A DNA stretch of 64,000 nucleotides from Coprinopsis marcescibilis (Eukaryota > Basidiomycota > Agaricomycetes > Agaricales > Psathyrellaceae), in assembly GCA_004369085.1 (NCBI GenBank), contig ML210197.1, forward strand, positions 115,710 through 179,709, given 5' to 3'. The notes under the pieces are model-generated. The model did no database searches. It had not been told where the DNA came from and saw nothing but the letters and a program-made list of their open reading frames with translations. The position numbers and the translations under genes are program-made. The first letter of the stretch is position 1; the number at the start of each line of letters is the position of its first letter. Below are positions 47,970-59,169 of the stretch, piece after piece.

Positions 47970-50559
47970 TTACAGGCTACTCTCAACTTCTCCACTGGTC
48001 CGAGCCTTATTATATTTGGATGCGTAAGGAATGTTGACTCGAGGGCTCTGTCCTGGTGAAGAAGGATCCCTTATCATTTCCTTCAACTTCACAACCTTTC
48101 CTTCTGACATGCCCTCCAACGCCTGCTGCAGTACCTTCTCCAGCCTTATCTTCAGCGTCGTCGCCAGCTCCGCGTCACAGTACATGACCGGTGCCCTGAA
48201 CGACATCCAAATGTACAGAACCAACGACTTGTGGAACGACTCGAGCGTGCTCAAATCACGAAGCCCACAGCGCACAGGGCGGCCGTTCTCGATCACCCGT
48301 TCGTAGCGTTCCATCGTGTCCATGAATATAGTAGTCTTGAGAGCGGCTTCAAGGTCGGCGTGTGTACCTTCCCGTGTCTGATCCATAAAGTTCCGCATCA
48401 CCGCAACGACGTTGGGGTCCCTCCAAGGAACGGGTGCATGTAGATACAGTACCCATTCCTTGCTGGTCAGCGATTTAGCGTAGGTGTCCAGGAATTCGTG
48501 ACTTGCCGCCGCGTCGCTGTCCTGGTGGCGAACATTCGATGGCAACTTGCCAATGAAATGATGGGCGTCGACAACTGTGGCAGTCGTACTGTCGGGTGGA
48601 AGGAGGGGGAGCAGCTTGGCAAAAGTAGCCGCATCGTAGGTGGCGCGCGCAAAAGGCACAGGAACGAAAGGGGATGCTACTGCGGTCTTCAGGAAAGGTA
48701 AGTCGTCCTCCAACAGGGTGGTGGCATATCCTCCTGGTTCTTGGTGCATCCCAAACCGCCCAGCTCTGCCAGCAATCTGCTTGACTTGGGAGATAGAAAG
48801 TAGCTGTTGGCCGGAAGGGGTGTACTTTCGCACACTGTCGAAGATTATGCGCCGAATCTTGCTATAAAAGCTGTCAGTTTCTGCAAAAATGGGAAATGGT
48901 ATTTGCGTACAGATTCAAGCCCATACCAATGGCGTCGCTCCCAACGAGAACATCATAACCCGAGTCGGGATTGTTGAAAAGGTCGGCCTGTTCGCTACGG
49001 ATTTCAGGAGGGAGACGTCCATAAACAACCGCGCAGCGCAGTCCAGTCATGCTTTCCACACGCCGCTTGACATTGAAGATGCTCGCTCGGTCGAACGTGA
49101 CAATACAGTCCCCTTTCCGCACCTTAGAGTAATCCCCTTCCAGGCTGTGCTCCTCCACTGTGAGTGGAGTCAGACGTTCATATCGATTGACAATGAGCTC
49201 GTCTCCGGTGTCCTTTAACAGCTCCCGGATGATCGGTACCACAGTCTCTTCACCGCACAAATGAACTTCCTTCGCCGCCAATCCCAACACCGCACTCGTC
49301 CATGCACTCCCCCGCTGAGGATCCGTAATCATTTGGATCTCGTCTACAACTGCCACATCGTACTTTCTCGTGAAGCCCAGCATCTCCACCGTGCAGCTAG
49401 TCAACGGGGCCATCGGCACTACAACCTTCTGCTCCTCCCCAGTAATCATGTTCGTCAACCTAGAGTACTCCAGCTTGCCGAACTGTTTGACCGTGTCCGC
49501 GTGCGGGAGAGTAGTGATGACTTCCGTGTCTGGGTTGACAAAAGACCCATCCTCCGTTCCAAGTGGCGGAATCTGTCCTAGATTGAGCCGTTCCCAGATC
49601 TCGTGGGCGAGAAGACGGAGTGGGCCAGCGTATACCCCCATTCTGGACGCAGCCAGCGCGCGGAGGGCGTTGTGAGTCTTCCCGCTGTTCGTAGGGCCAA
49701 CGTGCATGATGATCTTGCGGGTCATCCTACGCGTCTCTGCGTATTCTTCCGCAAGATACCGGCGGTCGGTAACTTCAACCAGTGCCATCATCCTGGTGAG
49801 AGTCGCAGGGTTGACGTTATATTTCTCTATAAGCACAGCACGCTGTGAGGGCTGCGTTGCCCAGGAGAAGAAGATGTTGGAGTAGAGGATGGCCGAGCTC
49901 TGGCGCTGCATAAGAGTTTGCGCGAATCGATTCAGGTCGTGATACTTGTATTCTGTGGGATTGTTGAAGTAGCCACTTTCGACGGCGTCGATGAAAGCGG
50001 TGAGGAGGGGTTGGAGGTCTGCTTGAGGGATCCCAAAGAACAACAGGCGATGTTGCATTGACTCGCTCTCCGACCACTGTCGCACGTTTTTAGCGAAATA
50101 CTCTGGTACCTGGTCGGGGTTGAGTTCTGGAGGTGGGATGTACGCCTGGGGTCGTAAAAACGCAGAGCTCCCCTTGCCACCGCGCTCGAAGTACCCCCCC
50201 GGTTTCCGCTTCGGTGCTCCCCAATCGAAGGTACCACGGTCGCCGCGACTATGGTCATGCGGAGCTTCAGGATGTCGATGGTGCTGTCGCGGTGAAACGT
50301 CCTTGGGTTGTCGGTCCTCCCATGGTTTTCTGCGGTCGTCAGAAGGTTTGCCTCGGTTCCCCCACACTTTCCGGCGGTCATCCTTCGGCCGCCTATCACC
50401 TTCATCTAATTTCTTCCGCGTATTCTGAGGGGCGTCCTTCCAGTCAAAGGTGGACTGTGATGCGGTTTGATTATAACGTCGAGGAACAAAATTTGGCAGC
50501 GTTTTGCAGCTGCTGATGAGAACCGAGTTTCTACACCCGATACATAGAGAGTTGAGCAT
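47970..50559 (-). CDS. SUV3: Mitochondrial ATP-dependent RNA helicase SUV3
   Basis: Motor subunit of the mitochondrial RNA degradosome. Two exons (48911-50559 and 47970-48861) separated by a 49-bp intron give about 846 residues. The N-terminus (MLNSLCIGCRNSVLISSCKT) is a probable presequence. Residues 40-130 are a disordered Asp/Arg/Lys-rich segment. The helicase core has Walker A GPTNSGKT (288-295), the DExH-type box VDEIQM, LCGEETVVP, the SUV3-specific VYGRLPPEIR, SDAIGMGLNL at the exon junction, and the arginine-finger motif QIAGRAGRFG in the second exon. The C-terminal region is complete and ends Ser/Glu-rich. Everything expected is present, so it looks functional. Exon 1 ends with a split codon (CT then C), which fixes the splice. 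Confidence 0.95.
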
Positions 50560-52565
50560 AACACAGTCGAAAGTTGGTGACCTAAGAGCTCTCGAAGCTT
50601 GACATAAGCTAAATACACGCGAAATAGAACGGAGTGCTCACTTTATGGAGCACACAGGTCACGACAATTTTGTTGCCCAAGCCACGCGCCTGCCAACGAA
50701 TGTCAGCCGTGAACAAATTCCAGTACTCACAGCCACCTACCCACTACTTTCGTATCCCTGAATCCAGCAAGGTATGGGCTTCAAACCGAGATATTTCGTT
50801 TACAGATGGCCGTGACGAGCAGAAAAGAAACCGATCGTAGCGGATGCATTTAAAGCGCCGCCCCAAAGTCATTCTCCACTCCCACGGCCTGGGTGCCAAG
50901 ACCAGCGGGCGCTTAAAATTGTTAAAAATTTGGAAATTATATTCGCGTGGACCTTTCTGGATAGAATTGACCTTTAGAGAGATGTCAACGCTATGAAGTG
51001 TCACACTATGTGCGCAAATATACATCGGTTAATAGCTAATCTGAGTCCGCGCTAGCGAGGGCGCGCGCGGAAATCTTAAGCCAATATTTTTGGTGGGCTT
51101 TGGCGCGGCCATGAGTAGGTGGTAATCGTGTGTTGGGTTCGATGAAACCTGCGAAGGCAAGTCCACAGCCCGGTGAGCTCACTTCGGCTCGTCGATAATT
51201 ATGGTGCCCGCGGACGGCTAGTTTGCGCGGGCGCGGAAATTTCAAGTCAATATGGTCGCACGAACCACTGGCAGTTGCCGGCGGCGTGATGATGCGCTTT
51301 GCGACCATCGCGCGTTGGATTCGATGAACTTTACCAAGACAAGTTGAAAGCCCGGTGAGCTCACTTTAGAGCGTCGATGTGATTCAATTTGTCCTATCAC
51401 GGATCCTGTCTCCGACACCAACTTTGGGCGACTTCCTGAGCTCTCAGAATACCATTTCTGGTTCAGTGTTTTTGAGGCGCCCGACATTGACCGGACGAGA
51501 ATCGATGGAATCAGTGTAGAGAGTGGAAATACGGTCTTAGCAGTTTAAACGCGCTGGTTGGCCACTAACTACCATGTAGCATGTTGGCAGTGCCATGAGC
51601 CGAGCCGGCTCGGACAAAGATAAAGTGGGTCGGCAGGTTATGCCGGGAAAGACTCAGTCTTGCTCGAGTTGCATCCAAGTGTTGTGGTATATCACTATCT
51701 GCTATATCGGACATCTCCGAAGGCTGCGATGACCGGCGGAGAAAACTCGATAGGGCCGGAAATTTTAGCAATCCTGACCACTTCCGTCGGTGATACCTGA
51801 ACAGATTTGGTCTCAGCAACGGAAACCGTACGAATAGTCCTCGTTCAAGCGAGCTTTCGGGACCGCAACCCAGATGTTAGTAGTCCGACAGAGCAGGTAC
51901 TAAGAGCGCACCAGAGCTGATATCCTTTCCTAGATCTTTAGAGGACCTCTAGGAGCTTGGCGAGGTCCCATGCGTCAGCAATTTGGCGCCGATAGACGAT
52001 ATTCGCTGATCTTTCTGAACTCGAACATTTTGCACATTTTGGTCTGACTCGTCAGTGAAGGTGAAAGCTCTACTTCGGCACAGAGTTTGAAGGCCGAAAT
52101 CTGGCTGAGAAAGTGTTTGAAATTGCCATTCGAGTCCCCGTCACTGGCATCCGCCCTCATTAAGGACATCTATCGTTAGGATTATAAGGTATCCTATCAG
52201 CTCTCGAGGCCAACGAAATAAACTGTCACTGTACCTTCTGCTGCTCAATTGAAGCCAGATGTGCAAGCGCAGACAAAGCTGTACACTAGAGTCGTGATGG
52301 TGGTACGTGGAAGAGTGGTACAGACGCGGCGACTGCATCAACCCCTCACTGTTTGTCCGTCGACTTTACTTCCAAACACTGCCCTTTTGGCTGCGTTCAC
52401 TGCTGGTAGCCGTCTCAGAGCCAGGGGATATATAGCAACAAGGTATAACCTGGGTTGTCTCAAAATAGGTATTTTATCGTACTCCGCAGATTTCTGCCTC
52501 AACCAGAGCCATAAAGAGCGCTGCGCGTCTTGATTCCCGCATACGTACCTCTTTCCTCCACTGTC
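50560..52565. other. Intergenic region with a degenerate tandem repeat
   Basis: About 2 kb with no supported gene. It holds the SUV3 promoter on its left side and the degenerate duplication at 51061-51420 listed separately. Short open frames such as that at 51565-51819 (minus) have no features. Confidence 0.5.
51061..51420 (+). repeat. Degenerate tandem duplication, unit about 170-180 bp
   Basis: Two consecutive units share blocks in the same order: GCGCGGAAAT followed by TTAAGCCAATAT or TTCAAGTCAATAT; a TTCGATGAA block; and the best-kept block AGCCCGGTGAGCTCACTT (at about 51167 and 51350) followed by a CGTCGAT block. Spacing between matching blocks is 166 bp at the left and 182 bp at the right, so indels have accumulated. 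No gene covers it. It could be an old duplicated regulatory element or the remains of a repeat. Confidence 0.6.
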
Positions 52566-53030
52566 ATGAACACCACAAGTACCAGATGGACTAACAAGGC
52601 CTTCATTCTTCAACAAAGGTCCTGTCACCAGGGTCTCACTATTAAGGACCCGCAAGCGGCAATCTACCGGGACATCATCCTCGAGGAAAGTGCACTGGTA
52701 CGCAATGCAATCCAAGGTCTGGCTCTATGTGCTGACAGTAAATTACAACAGCCAGATAACCCCGAGTTCCACCAAAGGAGGACTCTGTCCTATAATCCCC
52801 CCTACTCCGAGGTCGGAAGCAAATCCTCCAAAGGAACCACTGACAGAGGCAATCTGTCGATGCAACTGCTGGACAAAATCCATTTCAAACCGGTGCGTAC
52901 TTTTTAAAATGTCTTCCTAGCCCCCTCAAGCTGACCAAACACACTTCAGGCAATCTTTGTCGTCATCAGCCTCTCCGCGGTCACTGTCTTCATCACCAAA
53001 GTTCAGTCAGAAGCAGTCATGCATTTCTGA
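52566..53030 (+). CDS. Small protein with C-terminal membrane segment (copy 1)
   Basis: Three exons (52566-52697, 52752-52892, 52950-53030) give about 117 residues. A polar N-terminus carries the unit KDPQAAIYRDIILEESAL, then a RRTLSYNPP block, and the last exon is a hydrophobic segment (AIFVVISLSAVTVFITK) with a short tail, so the protein is probably tail-anchored. The first intron (54 bp, GTACGC to CAACAG) has no stop codon and keeps frame, so retention would simply add 18 residues. I removed it because the homologous gene at 54531 has an intron at the same place and the spliced sequences align better. No function is known to me. Confidence 0.65.
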
Positions 53031-54530
53031 GATTTCATGCGCTTTGTAGTGATATTGGTGCTACTTGCGTGTACTTGTATTTCTCCGCTGTTTCTATTTC
53101 GCTTTATTCGCTGCGCATTATCGTGGTTGTATTATTAAATACCCAATGTGGAGGTTAGCGAGTGCGGCGGCAGGCCAAGACCGCCGATCAATCGATTTGG
53201 AAGGCATGACCATGGTCACCAGTCACCGGTCACACGGGTCACAGTCGAGCGCTAAGAAGCCCCTAGCTTCAAGCTTCAAGACTGTTTAAAGTCATAGATA
53301 ACAAGCAGCATGACCTCTTGGGATAGGATAGTCTCAGGTCTCAGATGTAGGATTCAAACGTTCAGGGTCAAGGGTCAATTAAATATTAACATTTGCGAAA
53401 ACTGGGCTGGTATAGTTAGTTAATTGTGGCTTGCAGATCGGGCCTTCGCAAACCAAATTGACACTCAGTTTGTGCCCATAGTACCCTCAAGGACGAAAGT
53501 TGGCAGCTATATACTGAACCAATATTCAGCTTTACCGGCTTCCCAGGAGGGATGTGACGGGATCGTTATCAGAAATTGGATTCGATCTTGGTTTGAATCA
53601 TTCATCTGTTTTCATTGGACGACTGACTCACAGATTCCGCCAGGTGTTCTCGGCACGAGTGCATCTTCTAGTCCGTTTGCGGTATATCATTTTACGTTTG
53701 TGACGCCGATGTTTGCCAAGGTCAGCTATCTCCAGGGCTGACCACCTGAAGGTGCGGAGTGGTCATATGCCTCGAGGCAAGACTGATATGGTCTGGCGCT
53801 AAAATGACACAGCAGGTAAGACAGCAAAAATAAATTCCCAAGGTTTAAGATCTCGCAGCATCAATGCCTTTGAAGGGGTGAAAGTGGAAAATAGGGCGCG
53901 AAAACCCTGAGATTAATTCCCCGATGGAATCGTGCTATGGCAGTTTACGTGTACATGTCGCATTATTTACAGCCTAACCTGAAGTACTTGTCAATATTTC
54001 AGGGTGTGTGCGATATTCTTTTCAAGGCTGTTGGTTGGTTCATCCATGGAGCTGTGGTCTTGTGTAGTACGCCGCATTAGACTCGTGGCATCCAAGATGT
54101 ATGTATTGGAACATTGGAACAGGTCTATTGAGGGAATGAGGTCCTCCTTTCTTGTCCATTTAGTAACCCGAAGCGCAGCTTTAATTACATTTTCCAACGT
54201 TGATGTCCTGGATTTTGGTACATAGCATCGTGTACGTATACGTACACACTTATGATGTGTAGATACTTATTATGTGTAGATGCCAATATCAATCACCGCC
54301 GATCAATACTGATCAATGTTTAGCGACGGTTGAAAGCCATCCATTGATTCCTTCCCTTCAAGCTCCCGAACTGCCTCCCATCAGCGAACTTGGGCCTTTC
54401 AAGTCAGTTTGAACAGTGTCCTGGTTTGTCATGCCGGATCCGTTCTGTCTGGCTCGTCCCTTAAATAGGGTCAGAAGCGGGCAGATCAGCACCCCCCATC
54501 GTCAGCCAGCTCTTCTCATTGACAACTGCT
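53031..54530. other. Spacer between the two small membrane-protein genes
   Basis: About 1.5 kb. An open frame at 53424-53741 (plus) has no recognisable features, and I do not call it. Around 54230-54280 there is a run of ACGTATACGTACAC and repeated TTATGTGTAGAT-type words. Nothing else is seen. Confidence 0.45.
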
Positions 54531-54948
54531 ATGTCTACCAACGCGTCCATCGGTGCACAAACCCCGTTGGGGTTCCTTCTCAGACGGGAGAGCCAAGAAG
54601 AGCTCTTAGTTGTGAAGGATGCTCATCCCTCGACGTATCGCGAGATAATTCTGGATAATGTCAGTGTTATTCCTTGGACCGTTCCCTTCATCGGCTAGTA
54701 ACCTAACGCTTCTTCGCAGTCTTCTGCCATCGATGACCCAGATCAGCGGCGCTTATCTCTCTCGTACATTTCACGCTCCCCCGATGTCAGGAACAGCTTG
54801 AGCAATGATATTAAACTGACCGTAAGCTCTCAGCTATGATACTGTTTATGAGCCATAATAATTTGATTTAAATCAGGCCTTTTGTGTTGTTGCTGCAGTT
54901 GGTGTTGGAATTGCCATCGGCGCCCTCACAGCTAGGCGAGCTCGTTGA
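54531..54948 (+). CDS. Small tail-anchored protein (copy 2)
   Basis: Three exons (54531-54659, 54720-54821, 54877-54948) give 100 residues, all junctions in phase 0. The soluble part contains VVKDAHPSTYREIILDN, matching IKDPQAAIYRDIILEE of the copy at 52566, and RRLSLSY, matching RRTLSY. The last exon is a hydrophobic segment (AFCVVAAVGVGIAIGALTA) ending in RRAR. A moderately hydrophobic C-terminal anchor with a basic tail is the pattern of outer-mitochondrial or peroxisomal tail-anchored proteins. The two copies have the same exon plan and lie 1.5 kb apart on one strand, next to a mitochondrial carrier gene. The family is not known to me. Confidence 0.7.
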
Positions 54949-55597
54949 TGGAGACTAGAAGCGCTAAGCTCTGTAATCAACAGCCCACTTACAACTTGGC
55001 CAAGGTTCTCAAGCTGTCGGGAGCTCCAAGGCGCACGTTCCCTATATATTTCATAAGACGATCCATACTACTTATGTGCCGCACTTCATTCTCCGATTAT
55101 AAGTGGAAATATAATTTGACACCATGGATATTTTAACTCTCTTACGATCTCGAGATCCCTTGTAATAATGTGGGACTGAAACAGGGACCATTTAGGCCGT
55201 GAACCTTCCCCCGCTACAGCTTAGCTGTGGAGTGCCCGCGAACTTTCGCGCCAGGTCTAGAGGCCGGCCCTGAAGCTTAAAGGCCTAAGGCTGGACGTGG
55301 GGAAGCGCCATTCACTCCCATAAGTTTATCGTCCCTACACAGGCTCTCCTAACACCGAGTTCTTATAGGCAGACTTGAAGAATAAAAACCCTGAATGGTC
55401 GAACCGGATTCAATGAGCGACTCGCCAGGAAAGGCCAGGAACAACACCGGACCGGGTGTTTACATGTGTTGAGCGATCAAAAATTGAGGCGGTTTCTGTA
55501 GTGGTGCGCTGTAGACTTGCCTCTGTAATCCAACAGCTTCGGTGCAGCCTTATCCTCTGGTCCTTCTTCTCCTCCCTTCTGCAGTTAGCCAGATACA
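54949..55597. other. Intergenic, upstream of the mitochondrial carrier
   Basis: About 650 bp containing the carrier's promoter and leader. No other gene is supported. Confidence 0.5.
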
Positions 55598-56801
55598 ATG
55601 TCTCCAGCTTCATCCTCAGGAAAGGACTCTGGCGCTGCCAGGATCTTGGGCTCTGGTACCTCAGGTAAGCCGTATTGAAAGAAAAGCTGAACTGGCATAA
55701 TTTGCTCAATTCTGAACACGAATTTTGTATAGGTCTCGCTGAGCTGTTCATTTTCCATCCTGTGGATACAATTGCGAAGCGTCTGATGAGCAACAAGTCC
55801 GCTGTACGATTCGATTGCGACCTATTTGACAGGAACAGTATGTAGAGCTAACACGGCTGCTTATTTTAGGTGTCGTTCGGGACTTTGTCGCCCATCATCT
55901 TCCGTGATGCTGCTTCTGCGCCTTTCGCGGCCAAGATGCTCTCGCTTTTCCCTGGTTTGGGTTATGCTGCGGGCTACAAGGTCGCTCAACGGGTTTACAA
56001 GTTCGGTGGTCAACCCTGGTTCAACGACCTCCTCAACAAGCACTACAAGACCCAGTTCACCAACACCTTTGGTGAGCGAAAGGGAAAGATGATGATGCAG
56101 GCTGCTGCTGGAAGGTATTGTCACCCTTGCTGAAAGTTTACCCTGCTCTAAACGCGTCTTTTGCCCACAGCTTGACCGGTATCGGTGAAGTTGTACGTCA
56201 ACAATCAGCAGCTTCCTCCCCTCAACGCATATGATTAATTTGTTCTCTCTTTCATCATACAGGTCCTCCTTCCCCTTGACGTCCTCAAAATCAAGCGTCA
56301 GGTGAATCCCGAAGCCTTCCGAGGACGAGGTGTCATTCGAATCTTCGCAGAGGAGGGTACGGCTCTGTACCGCGGATGGGGATGGACCATGGCCCGAAAC
56401 GCGCCCGGTAGCTTCGCGCTCTTCGGCGCTTCGGCCGCAACGAAGGAGTTCCTTGGCGTCGAGGACTACTCCAAGGCTACCTGGACCCAGAACTTTATTG
56501 CATCTGTGTCTGGTGCCATTGCTTCGATCACTGTCGCTGCACCCCTCGACACCGTCAAGACGCGTATCCAGAACGCCAACTTTGAGAAGAAGGTTAGCGG
56601 TATCACCGTCGTGAAGGATTTGATCAAGAACGAGGGAGCTGGTGCTTTCTTCAAGGGCTTGACACCCAAGGTGCGTGGTTTGCGAGTGGTATTGGGTTGG
56701 ACACTAATCCGGTCTCATAGATCCTTGTCGTTGGACCCAAGTTGGTGTTCAGCTACACCCTCGCCCAATCTTTGATCCCCTTCTTCGGCCAATGGGTCTA
56801 A
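55598..56801 (+). CDS. GGC1: Mitochondrial GTP/GDP carrier (GGC1/YHM1 type)
   Basis: Exchanges GTP for GDP across the inner mitochondrial membrane; in yeast the protein is also needed for iron balance and mitochondrial DNA upkeep. Six exons (55598-55664, 55733-55803, 55870-56114, 56171-56192, 56263-56670, 56721-56801) give 297 residues, the normal length. Three carrier repeats are visible with the signature Pro-x-Asp/Glu-x-x-Lys/Arg: FHPVDTIAKR, LLPLDVLKIKR and AAPLDTVKTR. Blocks typical of this subfamily are LFPGLGYAAGYKVAQRVYKF, YRGWGWTMARNAPGSFALFG and FFKGLTPK. The fourth exon is only 22 nt. Splice borders are all GT-AG and every phase closes, so I regard the model as firm. Confidence 0.95.
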
Positions 56802-57569
56802 ACCTCTAACGACCATACGCACAACCTCGTCCGATGACCACCACGCCACGATACGAGCTGTACCATGCTGTCTTTCGGAATCCAAAACGCCACCACCAAT
56901 ACCACCACCACCTCACTATTTGGCCCCTTCGTGTACCTAACGGCGACAAAATCTAGATCAAAACCTCACCATAACATAGTTAATTAGTAGTTATCGCTTC
57001 TATCCCTACAGTGCCATATCCCATAGACCAAGTGCAAGAATACCACCACTGCTCAACATTGTATATGTAATGCAATCATTGGATTTCCTGCTTTGCACTT
57101 TATTGGATTCTCGGTGATGGCTGCTTCGGGGCCGTTGGTGCACCCACGCGAACGAGCGTATAGAGTTTATGGATCGGAAGCATCGATCGTGATAGAAAGC
57201 GTCAGCGATTGGGATCAGCGTTCTCCAAGTCCGAGTTTCAAAATAGCAACAATCTCAACGTATTTACGTTTAGTATCGCGGGCATTGAATCTCGATATGT
57301 GTCGTGTATCAATTAGTGTACATCATGGTAAACATTAAGCCAGAATTGTAAGATGAGAACGAAATGGTAAGCCTCAGACGGGAGGGGCTACTGAACGCCG
57401 ATAGCAGCTGATTAAGTGACTGTAGAGTACAAATAAAGTTATGAATAACGATTATTGAGGGTTTTCAACGAAGCCGAATGCCGGTCATGACTCGTTGCGA
57501 AGAGTTCGAAACCTGAGGCCCAAGGTTCCTCTGGGCTTCGAGTCGCGAACGCCATTGACCGGATTCGTA
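56802..57569. other. Spacer between convergent genes
   Basis: About 770 bp of 3' flanks for the carrier gene and the DUF6593 gene. The open frame at 57093-57338 is not supported. Confidence 0.5.
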
Positions 57570-58518
57570 TCACACCGCGGCACCAGATCTCGCCGCATAC
57601 GAGGGTCGACCACCTTGAGGATGGTCCGTTTCTCGTTCGCTCCTGAGTTTCTCGACGTAGATGAGGGTGACCAGGATGCGGTCTGCAAGGTGCTCGGCTG
57701 TAGGGAGGATTTCGAGGGATGGCGGTGTGCGGCGTCGTCTTCTGGCATCCCACTTTGCGGGGATGAATTCGGCAACGAGGGCTTCGACAGAGTTGCGAAG
57801 TGGAGGCGGCGATTGGGATCCTGAAGGCACTCGATAAAGCTATGCAACGAATCAGTCTTGTTGTCAATCGAATGGGAAGGTAGAGTACGCACTCTGGCAC
57901 AGCGTTGATCGAGCTCCCATCTGTATCGCGTCCCATCAGGGGCATTAAAGGCTCTGTTCCTAGAAATAAAAAATCATTAAAATATTCAGAACACGATGAA
58001 GAACCCACGAACCTGCCAAACCAAGACCAACCCTCCTTTTGAAACATCTCACTAGCCTTGTTCTCTTCCCCCGCAATCCTCAATATCGTCGAATGTATCG
58101 TATGAAACTCCACATCCGCGAAATGCGCCCAATGCTTTTCCACAAAGAACGGGTGGTCGTCTTCGTGGTTCGAATGAGCCGGCGACTGATTCCCTGTTCC
58201 TGACGAGGAGAAGGTGAGCTCGTGATTTGAGTCATACGAGGTTCTCCTTTCCTCGAGGATGAGATCGTCAACGGGCGAGCCTGATCCCTGCCCTTCAAGT
58301 TCGGGGTGGTCGCTCCAGGAGGGGTGGGTCTCAAGATAATGGCGTTCCTCCCAGAGCTGCCGCTCTGAGGTAGGAAGCGAAAGGTCGGGGAGGGCTCGGT
58401 AGATGGCAGCATTGCGGCTACCTATTCTCCAAGTGCATTCGACTTTGTAGAGGAGCTTGCCCTTGTCGTCAGAGTAGGTGCTATTCCAAGGTGATGAAGT
58501 CGACAGATATAGATGCAT
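57570..58518 (-). CDS. DUF6593 domain protein
   Basis: Three exons (58013-58518, 57893-57959, 57570-57839) give 280 residues. DUF6593 is a family of small, fungal, mostly basidiomycete proteins of unknown function. The start is set at MHLYLSTSSPWNSTYSD, the typical family opening, followed by GKLLYKVECTWRIG. After a disordered acidic insert (about residues 55-120) come FADVEFHTIHSTILRI and GWSWFGR, the spliced NRAFNAPDGTRYRWEL, and the end ILVTLIYVEKLRSERET. In family members the last hydrophobic strand before the EKLR-like word is conserved. A longer frame starting at 58632 would add residues unlike the family. The C-terminal 20 residues are Gly/Ala/Arg-rich. Confidence 0.85.
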
Positions 58519-59169
58519 GTCGGCCTTTGAAACAGAGCTATATGTCGACGATGTGGTGAAAATACTGTAGAGAATAAATCCGTGTAGATGGTGGATTTGA
58601 CGGATATTGGTGCAAATGCACATTCTCGCCACTCCAGGATTTATACCGATATGAGGGCCAAGCTAGCTCTGGGTTGGTTCTAGGTTGCGCCATTTGGCTT
58701 TTGAGCGCCTACCGTATGGAAGATGTCGAGTTAAATGCTTCACACAGATGGTGCAGTAGGCTAACTTAAGGTCCAAGGAACAGGCCCAGGCCAAGGCCAG
58801 GCCTCGAGGCCTGACCATTCGGCATCTAGCCTTTAAGCTCCGATCCGGAGTTTGCCGATTGAGTCGATGACGTCAATGCTGTTGTTCCGTTGCGACGATG
58901 CGACTCGGACGGGGCCTGCTCAGCGCTCAGTTGTGCGATTGTAGGCTTGGTGTCATAGCCAACGTACTTATATTATAATTATATTGAAAAACGACCCATC
59001 TACATGATTACGATTGAATCTAATAAGGCGTAAGGTATTTCTCGGAATTATGGTTATGCTACAAGTGTCTTTAAACTGTTGTCGAGCTTGAACCTTGTTG
59101 AGGATTCCAATTCAAGTTTGGAAGTGATTATGCGGGCTGGGACTCCATAGGAGTGGATATGGGTTTGAG
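58519..59169. other. Intergenic
   Basis: About 650 bp. Holds the promoter of the DUF6593 gene and the 3' end of the next minus-strand gene. A short repeat of CCAGGCC-type words occurs near 58780-58805. Confidence 0.45.
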
